Assembly (NCBI GenBank): GCA_019009955.1
Contig: CM032230.1
Coordinates: 2,061,001 to 2,125,000 of the forward strand
Source of the DNA: Riptortus pedestris
Taxonomy: Eukaryota; Arthropoda; Insecta; Hemiptera; Alydidae
DNA: 64,000 nucleotides
Direction of reading: 5' to 3'
The notes under the pieces were generated by a model. That model worked only from the letters and a program-made list of their open reading frames with translations. It ran no database searches and was not told where the DNA came from. The first letter of the stretch is position 1, and each line of letters opens with the position of its first letter. This document shows, piece after piece, positions 45,105-56,399 of the stretch. Both the position numbers and the translations under genes were made by a program.

Positions 45105-48100
45105 TTCTCTATGATCACTATGACACTGAAACACTAACTCAGTATAATATACGGATCTGTTTATTCTGTATGATCACTATGACAATGAAACACTGACACA
45201 GTGCAGCAGAGAGAACTGTTTATTCTGTATGACCACTATGACAATGATACACTGACACAGTGCAGCAGAGAGAACTGTTTATTCTGTATGACCACTATGA
45301 CAATGAAACACTGACACAGTGCAGCAGAAAGGTTTATTCTGTATGACCACTATGACAACCACTGACACAGTGCAGCAGAGAGAACTGTGTATTCTATATG
45401 AACACTATGACTATGAACCACTGACACAGTGGAGCAGAGAGAACTGTTTATTCTGTATGACCACTACGACAATGAAACACTGACACAGTGGAGCAGAGAG
45501 AACTGTTTATTCTGTATGACCACTACGACAATGAACCACTGACACAGTGGAGCAGAGAGAACTGTTTATTCTGTATGACCACTACGACAATGAAACACTG
45601 ACACAGTGAAGCAGAGAGAACTGTTTATTCTGTATGACCACTATGACAATGAACCACTGACACTGTGCAGCAGAGAGAACTGTTTCTTCTGCCTGACCAC
45701 TATGACTATGAAACACTGACACAGTGCAGCAGAGAGAACTGTTTATTCTGTATGACCACTATGACAATGAAACACTGACACAGTGCAGCAGAGAGAACTG
45801 TTTATTCTATATGACCACTATGACAATGAACCACTGACACAGTGGAGCAGAGAGAACTGTTTATTCTGTATGACCACTACGACAATGAAACACTGACACA
45901 GTGAAGCAGAGAGAACTGTTTATTCTGTATGACCACTATGACAATGAAACACTGACACAGTGCAGCAGAGAGAACTGTTTATTCTGTATGACCACTATGA
46001 CAATGAACCACTGACACAGTGGAGCAGAGAGAACTGTTTATTCTGTATGACCACTATGACAATGAAACACTGACACAGTGAAGCAGAGAGAACTGTTTAT
46101 TCTGTATGACCACTAGGACAATGAAACACTGACACAGTGCAGCAGAGAGAACTATTTTTTTCTGTATGACCACTATGACAATGAAACCACTGACACAGTG
46201 CAGCAGAGAGAAGTGTTTATTCTGTATGACCACTATGACAATGAACCACTGACACAGTGCAGCAGAGAGAACTATTTTTTCTGTATGACCACTATGACAA
46301 TGAACCACTGACACAGTGGTGATGAGAGAACTGTTTATTATTTTTGACAACTACGACTATGTAACACTGACACAGTGTAGCATAGAGAACTGTTTATTCT
46401 GTATGACCACTATGACAATGAATCACTGACACAGTGCAGCAGAGAGAACTGTTTATTCTGTATGACCACTATGACAATGAAACACTGACACAGTGGAGCA
46501 GAGAGAACTATTTTTTCTGTATGACCACTACGACAATGAAACACTGACACAGTGCAGCAGAGAGAACTGTTTATTCTGTATGACCACTATGACAATGAAC
46601 CACTGACACAGTGCAGCAGAGAGAAGTGTTTTATTCTGTATGACCACTATGACAATGAACCACTGACACAGTGCAGCAGAGAAACTGTTTATTCTGTATG
46701 ACCACTATGACAATGAACCACTGACACAGTGCAGCAGAGAGAACTGTTTATTCTGTATGACCACTATGACAATGAACCACTGACACAGTGCAGCAGAGAG
46801 AACTATTTTTTCTGTATGACCACTACGACAATGAAACACTGACACAGTGCAGCAGAGAGAACTGTTTATTCTGTATGACCACTATGACAATGAAACACTG
46901 ACACAGTGCAGCAGAGAGAACTGTTTATTCTGTATGACCACTATGACAATGAACCACTGACACAGTGGAGCAGAGAGAACTGTTTATTCTGTATGACCAC
47001 TATGACAATGAAACACTGACACAGTGGAGCAGAGAGAACTATTTTTTCTGTATGACCACTATGGCAGTGAAACACTGACACAGTGCAGCAGAGAGAACTG
47101 TTTATTCTGTATGACCACTATGACAATGAACCACTGACACAGTGGAGCAGAGAGAACTGTTTTTTTTGTATGAACCACTATGACAATGAACCACTGACAC
47201 AGTGCAGCAGAAAGAACTGTTTTATTCTGTATGACCACTATGACAATGAAACCACTATGACAATGAACCACTGACACAGTGCAGCAGAGAGAACTGTTTA
47301 TTCTGTATGACCACTATGACAATGAAACACTGACACAGTGCAGCAGAGAGAACTGTTTATTCTGTATGACCACTATGACAATGAAACACTGACACAGTGC
47401 AGCAGAGAGAACTGTTTTATTCTGTATGACCACTACGACAATGAAACACTGACACAGTGCAGCAGAGAGAACTGTTTATTCTGTATGACCACTATGGCAG
47501 TGAAACACTGACACAGTGCAGCAGAGAGAATTGTTTATTCTGTATGACCACTATGACAATGAACCACTGACACAGTGGGAGCAGAGAGAACTGTTCTGTA
47601 TGACCACTATGGCAGTGAAACACTGACACAGTGCAGCAGAGAGAACTGTTTATTCTGTATGACCACTATGGCAGTGAAACACTGACACAGTGCAGCAGAG
47701 AGAACTGTTTATTCTGTATGACCACTATGACAATGAACCACTGACACAGTGGAGCAGAGAGAACTGATTTTTTTCTGTATGACCACTATGACAATGAACC
47801 ACTGACACAGTGCAGCAGAAAGAACTGTTTATTCTGTATGACCACTATGACAATGAACCATGACACAGTGCATCAGAGAGAACTATTTTTTCTGTATGAC
47901 CACTATGACAATGAACCACTGACACAGTGCAGCAGAGAGAACTGTTTATTCTGTATGACCACTATGACAATGAACCACTGACACAGTGCAGCAGAGAGAA
48001 CTGTTTATTCTGTATGACCACTATGACATGAACCACTGACACAGTGCAGCAGAGAGAACTATTTTTTTCTGTATGACCACTATGACAATGAACCACTGAC

Positions 48101-51100
48101 ACAGTGCAGCAGAGAGAAGTGTTTATTCTGTATGACCACTATGACAATGAACCACTGACACAGTGCAGCAGAGAGAACTGTTTATTCTGTATGACCACTA
48201 TGACAATGAAACACTGACACAGTGCAGCAGAGAGAACTGTTTATTCTGTATGACCACTATGACAATGAAACACTGACACAGTGCAGAGAGAACTATTTTT
48301 TCTGTATGACCACTATGACAATGAAACTGACACAGTGCAGCAGAGAGAACTGTTTATTCTGTATGAACCACTATGGCAGTGAAACACTGACACAGTGCAG
48401 CAGAGAGAACTGTTTATTCTGTATGACCACTATGACAATGAACCACTGACACAGTGGAGCAGAGAGAACTGTTTATTCTGTATGACCACTATGGCAGTGA
48501 AACACTGACACAGTGCAGCAGAGAGAACTGTTTATTCTGTATGACCACTATGGCAGTGAAACACTGACACAGTGCAGCAGAGAGAACTGTTTATTCTGTA
48601 TGACCACTATGACAATGAACCACTGACACAGTGGAGCAGAGAGAACTGTTTTTTCTGTATGACCACTATGACAATGAACCACTGACACAGTGCAGCAGAA
48701 AGAACTGTTTTATTCTGTATGACCACTATGACAATGAACCACTGACACAGTGCAGCAGAGAGAACTATTTTTTCTGTATGACCACTATGACAATGAACCA
48801 CTGACACAGTGCAGCAGAGAGAACTGTTTATTTCTGTATGACCACTATGACAATGAACCACTGACACAGTGCAGCAGAGAGAACTGTTTTTTCTGTATGA
48901 CCACTATGACAATGATACACTGACACAGTGCAGCAGAGAGAACTGTGTATTCTGTATGACCACTATGACAATGAAACACTGACACAGTGAAGCAGAGAGA
49001 ACTGTTTATTCTGTATGACCACTATGACAATGATACACTGACACAGTGCAGCAGAGGGACCTGTGTCTTCTGTGTGACCACTATGACAATGTACCACTGA
49101 CACAGTGCAGCAGAGAGAACTGTTTATTCTGTATGACCACTATGACAATGAACCACTGACACAGTGCAGCAGAGAGAACTATTTTTCTGTATGACCACTA
49201 TGACAATGAACCACTGACACAGTGCAGCAGAGAGAACTATTTTTTCTGTATGACCACTATGACAATGAACCACTGACACAGTGCAGCAGAGAGAACTGTT
49301 TATTCTGTATGACCACTATGACAATGAACCACTGACACAGTGCAGCAGAGAGAACTATTTTTTCTGTATGACCACTATGACAATGAACCACTGACACAGT
49401 GCAGCAGAGAGAACTATTTTTTCTGTATGACCACTATGACAATGAAACCACTGACACAGTGCAGCAGAGAGAAGTGTTTATTCTGTATGACCACTATGAC
49501 AATGAACCACTGACACAGTGCAGCAGAGAGAACTGTTTATTCTGTATGACCACTATGACAATGAACCACTGACACAGTGCAGCAGAGAGAACTGTTTATT
49601 CTGTATGACCACTATGACAATGAACCACTGACACAGTGCAGCAGAGAGAACTGTTTATTCTGTATGACCACTATGACAATGAACCACTGACACAGTGCAG
49701 CAGAGAGAACTATTTTTTTCTGTATGACCACTATGACAATGAACCACTGACACAGTGCAGCAGAGAGAACTGTTTATTCTGTATGACCACTATGGCAGTG
49801 AAACACTGACACAGTGCAGCAGAGAGAACTGTTTATTCTGTATGACCACTATGACAATGAACCACTGACACAGTGGAGCAGAGAGAACTGTTTATTCTGT
49901 ATGACCACTATGGCAGTGAAACACTGACACAGTGCAGCAGAGAGAACTGTTTATTCTGTATGACCACTATGGCAGTGAAAACACTGACACAGTGCAGCAG
50001 AGAGAACTGTTTATTCTGTATGACCACTATGACAATGAAACACTGACACAGTGCAGCAGAGAGAACTGTTTATTCTGTATGACCACTATGACCATGAACC
50101 ACTGACACAGTGCAGCAGAGAGAACTGTTTATTCTGTATGACCACTATGACAATGAACCACTGACACAGTGCAGCAGAGAGAACTGTTTTTCTGTATGAC
50201 CACTATGACAATGAACCACTGACACAGTGCAGCAGAGAGAACTGTTTATTCTGTATGACCACTATGACAATGAACCACTGACACAGTGCAGCAGAGAGAA
50301 CTGTTTTTCTGTATGACCACTATGACAATGAAACACTGACACAGTGCAGCAGAGAGAACTGTTTATTCTGTATGACCACTATGACAATGAAACACTGACA
50401 CAGTGAAGCAGAGAGAACTGTTTATTCTGTATGACCACTATGACAATGATACACTGACACAGTGCAGCAGAGAGAACTGTTTATTCTGTATGACCACTAT
50501 GACAATGAAACACTGACACAGTGCAGCAGAGAGAACTGTTTATTCTGTATGACCACTATGACAATGAAACACTGACACAGTGCAGCAGAGAGAACTATTT
50601 TTTCTGTATGACCACTATGACAATGAAGCCACTGACACAGTGGAGCAGAGAGAAACTGTTTATTCCTGTATGACCACTACGACAATTGAAAACACTGACT
50701 CAGTGAAGCAGAGAGAACTGTTTATTCTGTATGACAGCTACCGACTACGGGTAAAAAACAGGAACACTGGAAACAGTGGAGCAGAGAAGGAAACTGTTTT
50801 ATTCTGTATGACCACTACGACAATGAACCACTGACACAGTGGAGCAGACGAGAACTGTTTATTCTGTATTGGACTCACTACGACCAATGAAACACCTGAC
50901 ACAGTGAAGCAGAGAGAACTGTTTATTCTGTATGACCACTAGACAAATGAAACACTGACACAGTGCAGCAGAGAGAACTGTTTTATTTCTGTATGACCAC
51001 TATGACAATGAAACACTGACACAGTGCAGCAGAGAGGAACTGTTTTATTCTGTATGACCCACTATGGACAAATGAAAACACTGACAACAGTGCCAAGCAG

Positions 51101-51235
51101 AGAAGAACTGTTTTTTTATTCTGTATGACCACTATGACAATGAACCACTGACACAGTGGAGCAGAGAGAACTGTTTATTCTGTATGACCACTATGACAAT
51201 GAAACACGAAGGCAGTACAACAGACGGGTCTGTTC
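45105..51235. repeat. 59-bp satellite, about 104 copies over 6.1 kb
   Basis: The unit reads CACTGACACAGTGCAGCAGA, GAGAACTGTTTATTCTGTAT, GACCACTATGACAATGAAA. It includes the hairpin CACTG-ACA-CAGTG, kept in nearly every copy. Variant classes are GGAGCAG, ACTATTTTTT, and CTATGGCAGTG. Blocks of variants recur in the same order near 47.49, 48.37 and 49.79 kb, indicating higher-order duplications. Units from about 50620 to 51120 carry many single-base insertions. Frames of 60-100 codons inside are by-products. Confidence 0.96.
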
Positions 51236-51292
51236 ATTCTGAGTAAGCTGTGTGTTTGTGGAACACTGACTCGGTCCAATAAACTGACCAGT

Positions 51293-52067
51293 TTTTAGCA
51301 GATGTCCCTTAAGGGAAATCAGCTATTGAGGTCGTACTCATGACGCGAGTTTCGAAAATTTTCTTCATTTGTCCATCGATCCTACCCAGGAGAATGGACA
51401 AAAAATGAGGTCCGTTCAAAATTATTATATATATATATATATAAATATATATTTATATATATATATTTATAATATATTTGTATGTTAACGCTCTAAGCGG
51501 TCGCAATTTTTGTTTGATCGTTACCAAAACCTTCGGAATTTAATCGTTTTATGTAAAATGAAAGATCTAGTTCGTTAATGGCTGGAAATCGGACCAGTGG
51601 GAGTGGGGGTTTTTACGATGGGGGGATTTTTGAAAATTCAAAATATTCACTTGTTATTATTGTGTCGGATCAAAAAGTTTTATAGAATAAATCTTATTGT
51701 TACAAATTTAATTTACTATAAATATTGTTCTATACATTTTTTCTGTATCTTGAATATTAGCGAGATATTTGCCATTTGTATTACTGCGTATGGTGGCCAG
51801 TAGGCTATGTTCGGACTTTCTGCCGAGAGCTCTGGTGGCCATTTCCCATAACTATTCGTCCCTCATGAATAGGTTTAGAGGTTAGGTTCAACTGTTTTTT
51901 GGGGGCTAGGAACTTACTGGGCTGATTACGCCCTTATATATGTTTTAGGTTTAGGAGGTCTTCTTACTACTACTGTTGTTATTAGGCAGATTTCTCTCAT
52001 TGTAAATACTTCACGTGGAGAAATCTGCCCTTAGTATTACGCGAGCCCTCCTGCATGATCGGACTTT
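51293..52067 (+). mobile_element. HINE, full length, first of a head-to-tail pair
   Basis: The head TTTTTAGCAGATGTCCCTTA follows the 59-bp satellite. TA tract at 51424-51475, then GCGGTCGCAATTTTTGTTTG, G-run and core. The tail is GGAGAAATCTGCCC, then a hairpin region broken by extra bases (ACGCGAGCCCTCCTGC), then GGACTTTT. Extra single bases are spread through the copy. Confidence 0.75.
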
Positions 52068-53122
52068 TAAGCAGATTTCCCTTAAGGGAAATCAGCTATT
52101 GAGGTTTGTTACTCAAACCTGACGGAATTTTGGCGACATTTTCTCTTCAAAATGTCCATCGTTCCTACCTAAGTTGATGACGAAAGAAATGAGGTCTGGT
52201 GCGTTCCAAAAACTGTATATATATATATAGATTATATATAGATATATATATATATATATTAAGATAGATATATATATTTATACTTTGTCTGTTAACCGCT
52301 CTAGCGGTCGCAATTTTTGTTTAATTCCTAACCAAACTTCATATTTAATCGTTTTATGTAAGAATGAAAAGACTCAAGTTCGTGTATCGGCGAAATCGGA
52401 CCAGTGGGAGGGGGGGTTTAGAGGAGAGGGTTTTTCAAAAATTCGAAGTTATCTCCGCTTAACTATACGTCGGATCGAAAAAGTATACAGAATCAATCTT
52501 ATTACAAAATATAAATTTACTATAAATATTGTTGTTATATACATTTATTTCCTCTATCTTTGAATATTAACCGAGTATTTACATGTTCGGAGTTTTCACA
52601 CCAAAACCGTCACTTCTACTCATGTTACGTAAACAATACTATGATACATTAATAAATCACATTATTGGAAGTTTTAAATACCAAAAATTGTAATTCAAGA
52701 GACCTTTTTAATTATACGAGATACATGCAAATATGAGTACTGGTGAATCCCCGACCGCCCCCCCATCTTAAAGTTTTGGGACTACTAAAATTTTTATTGA
52801 ATTGAGATAACAAATTTGATTTCTGACTCATTATTAAATTACAGTACTAGATATAGTAAATAGTTCTCAATAAAATTAATGAGTTATATTCTGATATATT
52901 TCAGTAATTGTTTTTCTTTCCTGTGTGAGGCGGGACCCGTTTGTTTACATTTCTATCCTAACGCTTCCTGTCGGCAGGCTATTGAAATTGGATGAAACAT
53001 TTCTTATTTCCGCTTGTATTTATTCACGGCGTTGTGTTAGCAGTATGTATATTTATCTATTACTAAACTACACGAGGGAAATCTGCTTAGTTTACGCAGC
53101 CCCTGCGTGACGGACTTTTTTT
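52065..53122 (+). mobile_element. HINE, full length, second of the pair
   Basis: It starts directly at the shared T run (GGACTTTTAAGCAGATTTCC). The head is complete, with TA-rich centre 52217-52280 and core. The tail is the clean GGGAAATCTGCTTAGTTTAC, GCAGCCCCTGCG, GACGGACTTTTTTTT. It includes the longer tail region seen at 5.6 and 29.3 kb (GTTTACATTTCTATCC, TATTTATCTATTACTAAAC). Confidence 0.75.
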
Positions 53123-53383
53123 TCTGTAGAATTAATGTGTGAGTGAAACACTTACGTCTTTTGTTGCAATTTCTGAAAACATTATCAATATTATTCCATT
53201 ATCTGTATGATTAAAAACAGGCATGACGGAAGTGAGTTTTGGGGCTTAGAGATTTGAATATTTATGAATGAACACAGGGTTTTAGTTTTTGGGTGAATAT
53301 TGCGTTTCAAGTTTGTGATTTTTAGACGAAATTAGAATTTTAAATAACTATTATACAATTATTTTACCGTCTTCTTTTTGCTA
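53123..53383. other. Unannotated sequence
   Basis: Nothing recognised. Confidence 0.5.
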
Positions 53384-53557
53384 CTGTGGCTAATAGGGAC
53401 AGGTAATCTACAGGTTACTACCCTTTTCTAGATTTTATTTAATGAGTTCGTCTCTAGATGAATTCCTATTGGCCAGGTCGGAATCGAAGGTGCCACTCTA
53501 GTTTTACCATGTGAGATTAAAGACAACGCTTTAACTCACATGGCTGACCTGAGCCCC
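53384..53557 (-). mobile_element. tRNA-derived SINE, minus strand, best copy
   Basis: On the minus strand the head is GGGGCTCAGGTCAGCCATGT, then GAGTTAAAGCG (box-A-like). CACCTTCGATTCCGACC (box-B-like) follows, then the body AATTCATCTAGAGACGAACTC and CTAGAAAAGGGTAGTAACCT, then GTCCCTATTAGCC. Spacing between boxes is longer than in a tRNA because of an insertion. Confidence 0.7.
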
Positions 53558-55039
53558 ATAAAACATTTATTAAAACAAATCATCATAAATTAATCAAATA
53601 TATTAAAACTAACTCGAATATTATGGAAGTAATTTGTATTTGTGCGTTTTCAGCCATTAGTATGCCCTCATAACTAAAATTTCTAGGTTTGGTTAGTATT
53701 GTTGTCAAGAGGCGAGAAAAGATAGTATAATATGTGATAACATAATTTATGGAGTGTAAGGGGTGGGGAGGAAGGAGTGATTTATCTAAAGTTATAAATA
53801 GTGTTTATGAGGATATGACAGACGGCCGAATCGTAGAGTTGGGAATAGGAGAAGAGCGTAACAAGTGTCGCAGGCTTGATCCAAGGAAAGTCTGTAATCC
53901 ACTACATGTCGGGGCCAATTCCCTCCTAATGACTCGCCTGACGACGCCCACCTGTTGGCATTCACTCCATTAAATACACTCCATCTGTCAAACAGAATCC
54001 TCAAACTCGTCTTCAAGATTTTTCCAATCCTAATCCCATCCATAAATAAATCGCCCGTCCGTAAATTATGAGCAAAGTTGGAACCTATTGTTTTGACGAA
54101 ATACATATTTATGAGCTGCCATTCAGCGATTCTCACAGATGTCAATATTTGACTGAGTGTGTATCAACCGACGCTATGACAGTCGCTCCTGTAAAGGCAG
54201 GTCGCGTGGGTACAACAATAGTCGAACAGTGTCTTAGTCAATATTATACAAATGTGCAAACGTATTTATAAATATGCATTATTACAATAGTTTACGTAAA
54301 ATAACAAATCCGATTTCAATAAAGCCAGTTTACATTACAGGATTGGATAACATTATATAAGTAAAAAAACCCATAAAGAAAGATGCCGACAAGAAGAAAC
54401 TGCAAATACCTCAAAAAACATCTTTCTCCTAACAAGTAACTAAAAAAATAGCAGGACCTATTTCACATGTCCACCTGTTTTACAACTAAATACAATTACT
54501 AACATTTCAAATGTTATTTTCGGATTCATCTTATGGAAATGGTCTTAATACCTGCGTGGCGACTTCTAGTTGTAGACGTGACCATTAAAAATGCAAATTG
54601 TGGCGGACAGGTTGTTGGCTATGACGGATCAGCTGGCGAGAGACTGGTATCCTTGCAGGTAATACAACAGCTGTTGAATATGCATGTGCAGTCCCCAGAC
54701 CGCATTACAATGCTCTCTAATTGTCCAGCCTTCAGCAACGACTCTATCTGTCGGTGGGCTTCCCTCGCACTCTCTCTCGCCGACTATATATATGTTAATG
54801 TTATTATAGGAACGATGTCCGATCCACAGCCAACAACATCTGTGGCCAATTGTTGCCAATAACTCCCCTGGGGGTATCTCTCTCATCCTCCCCTGGCATT
54901 GTCCTCGTCCGTTACCGAATATTCATAACCGTTCCTCTCCCAACAGACAGTTTTTGTTCGCATCACTTGGGATAATAGACATAAATGTCCGTAATATTAA
55001 TACCTTGCGATAGCTAAATATTTATTTTAGGAATACCTC
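53558..55039. other. Low-repeat, less AT-rich island, nothing recognised
   Basis: The part at 53740-54960 is visibly less AT-rich than the window and free of the repeat families. Frames at 53792-54145 (minus, 117 codons), 53749-53973 and 54533-54862 (plus, 109 codons) show no domain. The last contains TTGCAGGTAATAC at 54653, which resembles a splice donor. This might be exonic or regulatory, but I cannot support a gene. Confidence 0.3.
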
Positions 55040-55172
55040 TTAGCAGATTTCTCTTCAGGGAAAAAGCTATAGAGGTTAGAACAATTTCCTCAATATTCAT
55101 CCACCCTGCTTATGAATTGACGTGCTAATAATAAATACACACACTTGTCTGTTACCTCTCTAGCGGTTCCAA

Positions 55173-55304
55173 TTTTAGCAGATTTCCCTTAAGGGAAATC
55201 AGCTATTGAGGTCGTACTCATGAAGGAATTTTCGAAATTTTTCGATTTCGAAAATTTCGTGGGAAATCTGCTTAGTTTACGCAGCCCCTGCGTGACGGAC
55301 TTTT
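55173..55304 (+). mobile_element. Miniature HINE, ~130 bp, nested in an older HINE
   Basis: It has an intact head with the perfect palindrome GATTTCCCTTAAGGGAAATC. About 40 bp of TTTCGAAA-rich sequence joins to an intact tail (GGGAAATCTGCTTAG, hairpin ACGCAG-CCC-CTGCGT, GACGGACTTTT). The interrupted host reads CGGTTCCAATTTT on the left and CAGACTATTGTTACCAAACT on the right, where other copies have CGGTCGCAATTTTTGTTTGA continuous. This shows where the element's ends lie, within a T run. Confidence 0.8.
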
Positions 55305-55538
55305 CAGACTATTGTTACCAAACTCGATAATTAAACGTTTCATGAAAAATTAACGATAAAGGTCGTTAATGGCAGAAATCGGATCAATGTGATAGGGGGG
55401 ATTTAGATGGGTGGGAAATTTCGAAATACTTCAGTAATTATTGAAAAAGGATATAGAAATAAGCTTAAAACATATATACTTTGCCATAAATATTGATATA
55501 CATTTTTTTCTCCATCTCGAATATTAACGGAAATATAT

Positions 55539-55651
55539 TATTATTATTTCTTAACGTACACTTCTTGCAACTAAGGCTAATTGGGACGGGTTATCTACAG
55601 GTTACAACCCTTTTCTAGTCAGGGTGGGACTAAGGATTTTATTTAAAAGCG
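55539..55651 (-). mobile_element. 5'-truncated SINE with 15-bp target duplication
   Basis: TTAACGGAAATATAT occurs at 55524-55538 and again at 55652-55666, flanking the insert exactly. The minus-strand insert starts in the SINE body (CCTTAGTCCCACCCTGACTA), runs through CTAGAAAAGGGTTGTAACCT and CCCGTCCCAATTAGCC and ends in an AATAATAATA tail. This is the signature of target-primed reverse transcription by a LINE. Confidence 0.85.
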
Positions 55652-55739
55652 TTAACGGAAATATATGCATATTTTTTAGTTTTCGGTCTTCAATAAACCC
55701 CAATTTTTAGTCAACGAATATTAACAATAATAACGTTTA

Positions 55740-55865
55740 TAATGTTTATCAGGGGGTTTGCTGAAGGCTGAATAATGAAATATATCTCGGTTAATATTCA
55801 AGATAGAGAATAAATTTATACAACAATATTTATAGTACATTTACTTTGCAATAAGATTATCTCTA
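55740..55865 (-). mobile_element. HINE core fragment, minus strand
   Basis: GAAGGCTGAATAATGAAATA, then TATCTCGGTTAATATTCAAG, then ACTTTGCAATAAGAT is the core read backwards. It faces the end of the plus-strand copy just upstream. Confidence 0.6.
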
Positions 55866-56010
55866 ATGCCATTTTTGTAAAACAAGTTCATGTTTTGTTT
55901 TAGAGGAATTTCTATTTGGCATTTGGACAATATTAATATCTATATGTTCTTCATAATTTCATGGCAAAGGTCCCCCATAAAAAACTTTTCTCCACTTTTC
56001 TCATACTGCC

Positions 56011-56047
56011 CTACACGTTTCCTGGCTTACATTATACCTCTTCAGGG
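56011..56047 (-). ncRNA. Hammerhead-like core, left arm
   Basis: On the minus strand CTGAAGA (56045-56039), then GG...CC enclosing TATAATGTAAG, then GAAA (56021-56018), then CGTGTA and GGGC. The boxes are right but stem II is only 2 bp, so it is probably decayed. Confidence 0.4.
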
Positions 56048-56161
56048 GTCATCCCTTTTCAAAAAATACAATAATTACATTAATTTAAAAGATAACAATA
56101 ATTTATCAAACCCCTAAGATAATATTTAAATTAATGTTATTATTTTCTCAAAAGGGATGGA

Positions 56162-56213
56162 CCCTGAACAGATAGTATGTAAGCCCCGAAATATGTCGGG
56201 CAGATGAATAAAG
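56162..56213 (+). ncRNA. Hammerhead-like core, right arm
   Basis: CTGAACA (56164-56170; one mismatch to CUGANGA), GAAA (56188-56191), then TATGTC with a GTC cleavage-type triplet, and GAATAAAG at 56206-56213. The same GAATAAAG follows the good motif at 33.48 kb. The mutated first box makes activity unlikely. Confidence 0.45.
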
Positions 56214-56317
56214 GTAGGGTCCCATGTTATGAAAGTATGAAAACATTGGGTCTAGAATATGAAAATCGATTTCCTTATGGAGGGAAGGGGCATCTCAAAT
56301 AGGAATAGGGAAGCGAT

Positions 56318-56321
<4 letters not shown>

Positions 56322-56392
<71 letters not shown>
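56322..56392. repeat. (CT)n then (TA)n microsatellite
   Basis: CT run 56322-56353, TA run 56359-56392. Confidence 0.96.

Positions 56393-56399
<7 letters not shown>

Larger units (their letters stand above)
55040..55735 (+). mobile_element. Old HINE carrying two later insertions
   Basis: The head CTTAGCAGATTTCTCTTCAG, the block CTTGTCTGTTACCTCTCTAG and CGGTTCCAATTTT are interrupted by a mini HINE. The copy resumes at CAGACTATTGTTACCAAACT, runs through G-run and core, is interrupted again by a SINE at 55539-55651, and resumes with GGAAATATATGCATATTTTT. Confidence 0.7.
55955..56235. mobile_element. PLE-type terminal palindrome with two hammerhead-like motifs
   Basis: Left and right halves mirror each other around about 56105. 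AAAAGGGATGACCCCTGAAG on the minus strand corresponds to AAAAGGGATGGACCCTGAAC on the plus strand, and TTTAAATTAATG lies on both sides. Each arm carries a CTGAA...GAAA core. The layout matches the larger palindrome at 32.3-33.6 kb but the sequence is a different subfamily. Confidence 0.6.

Noticed and set aside
46054..48867. Frames with repeated SVVHCHSGH-like units in the 59-bp satellite
   Set aside because: 59 is not a multiple of three, so the frame shifts every unit and only survives where indels compensate. These are by-products.
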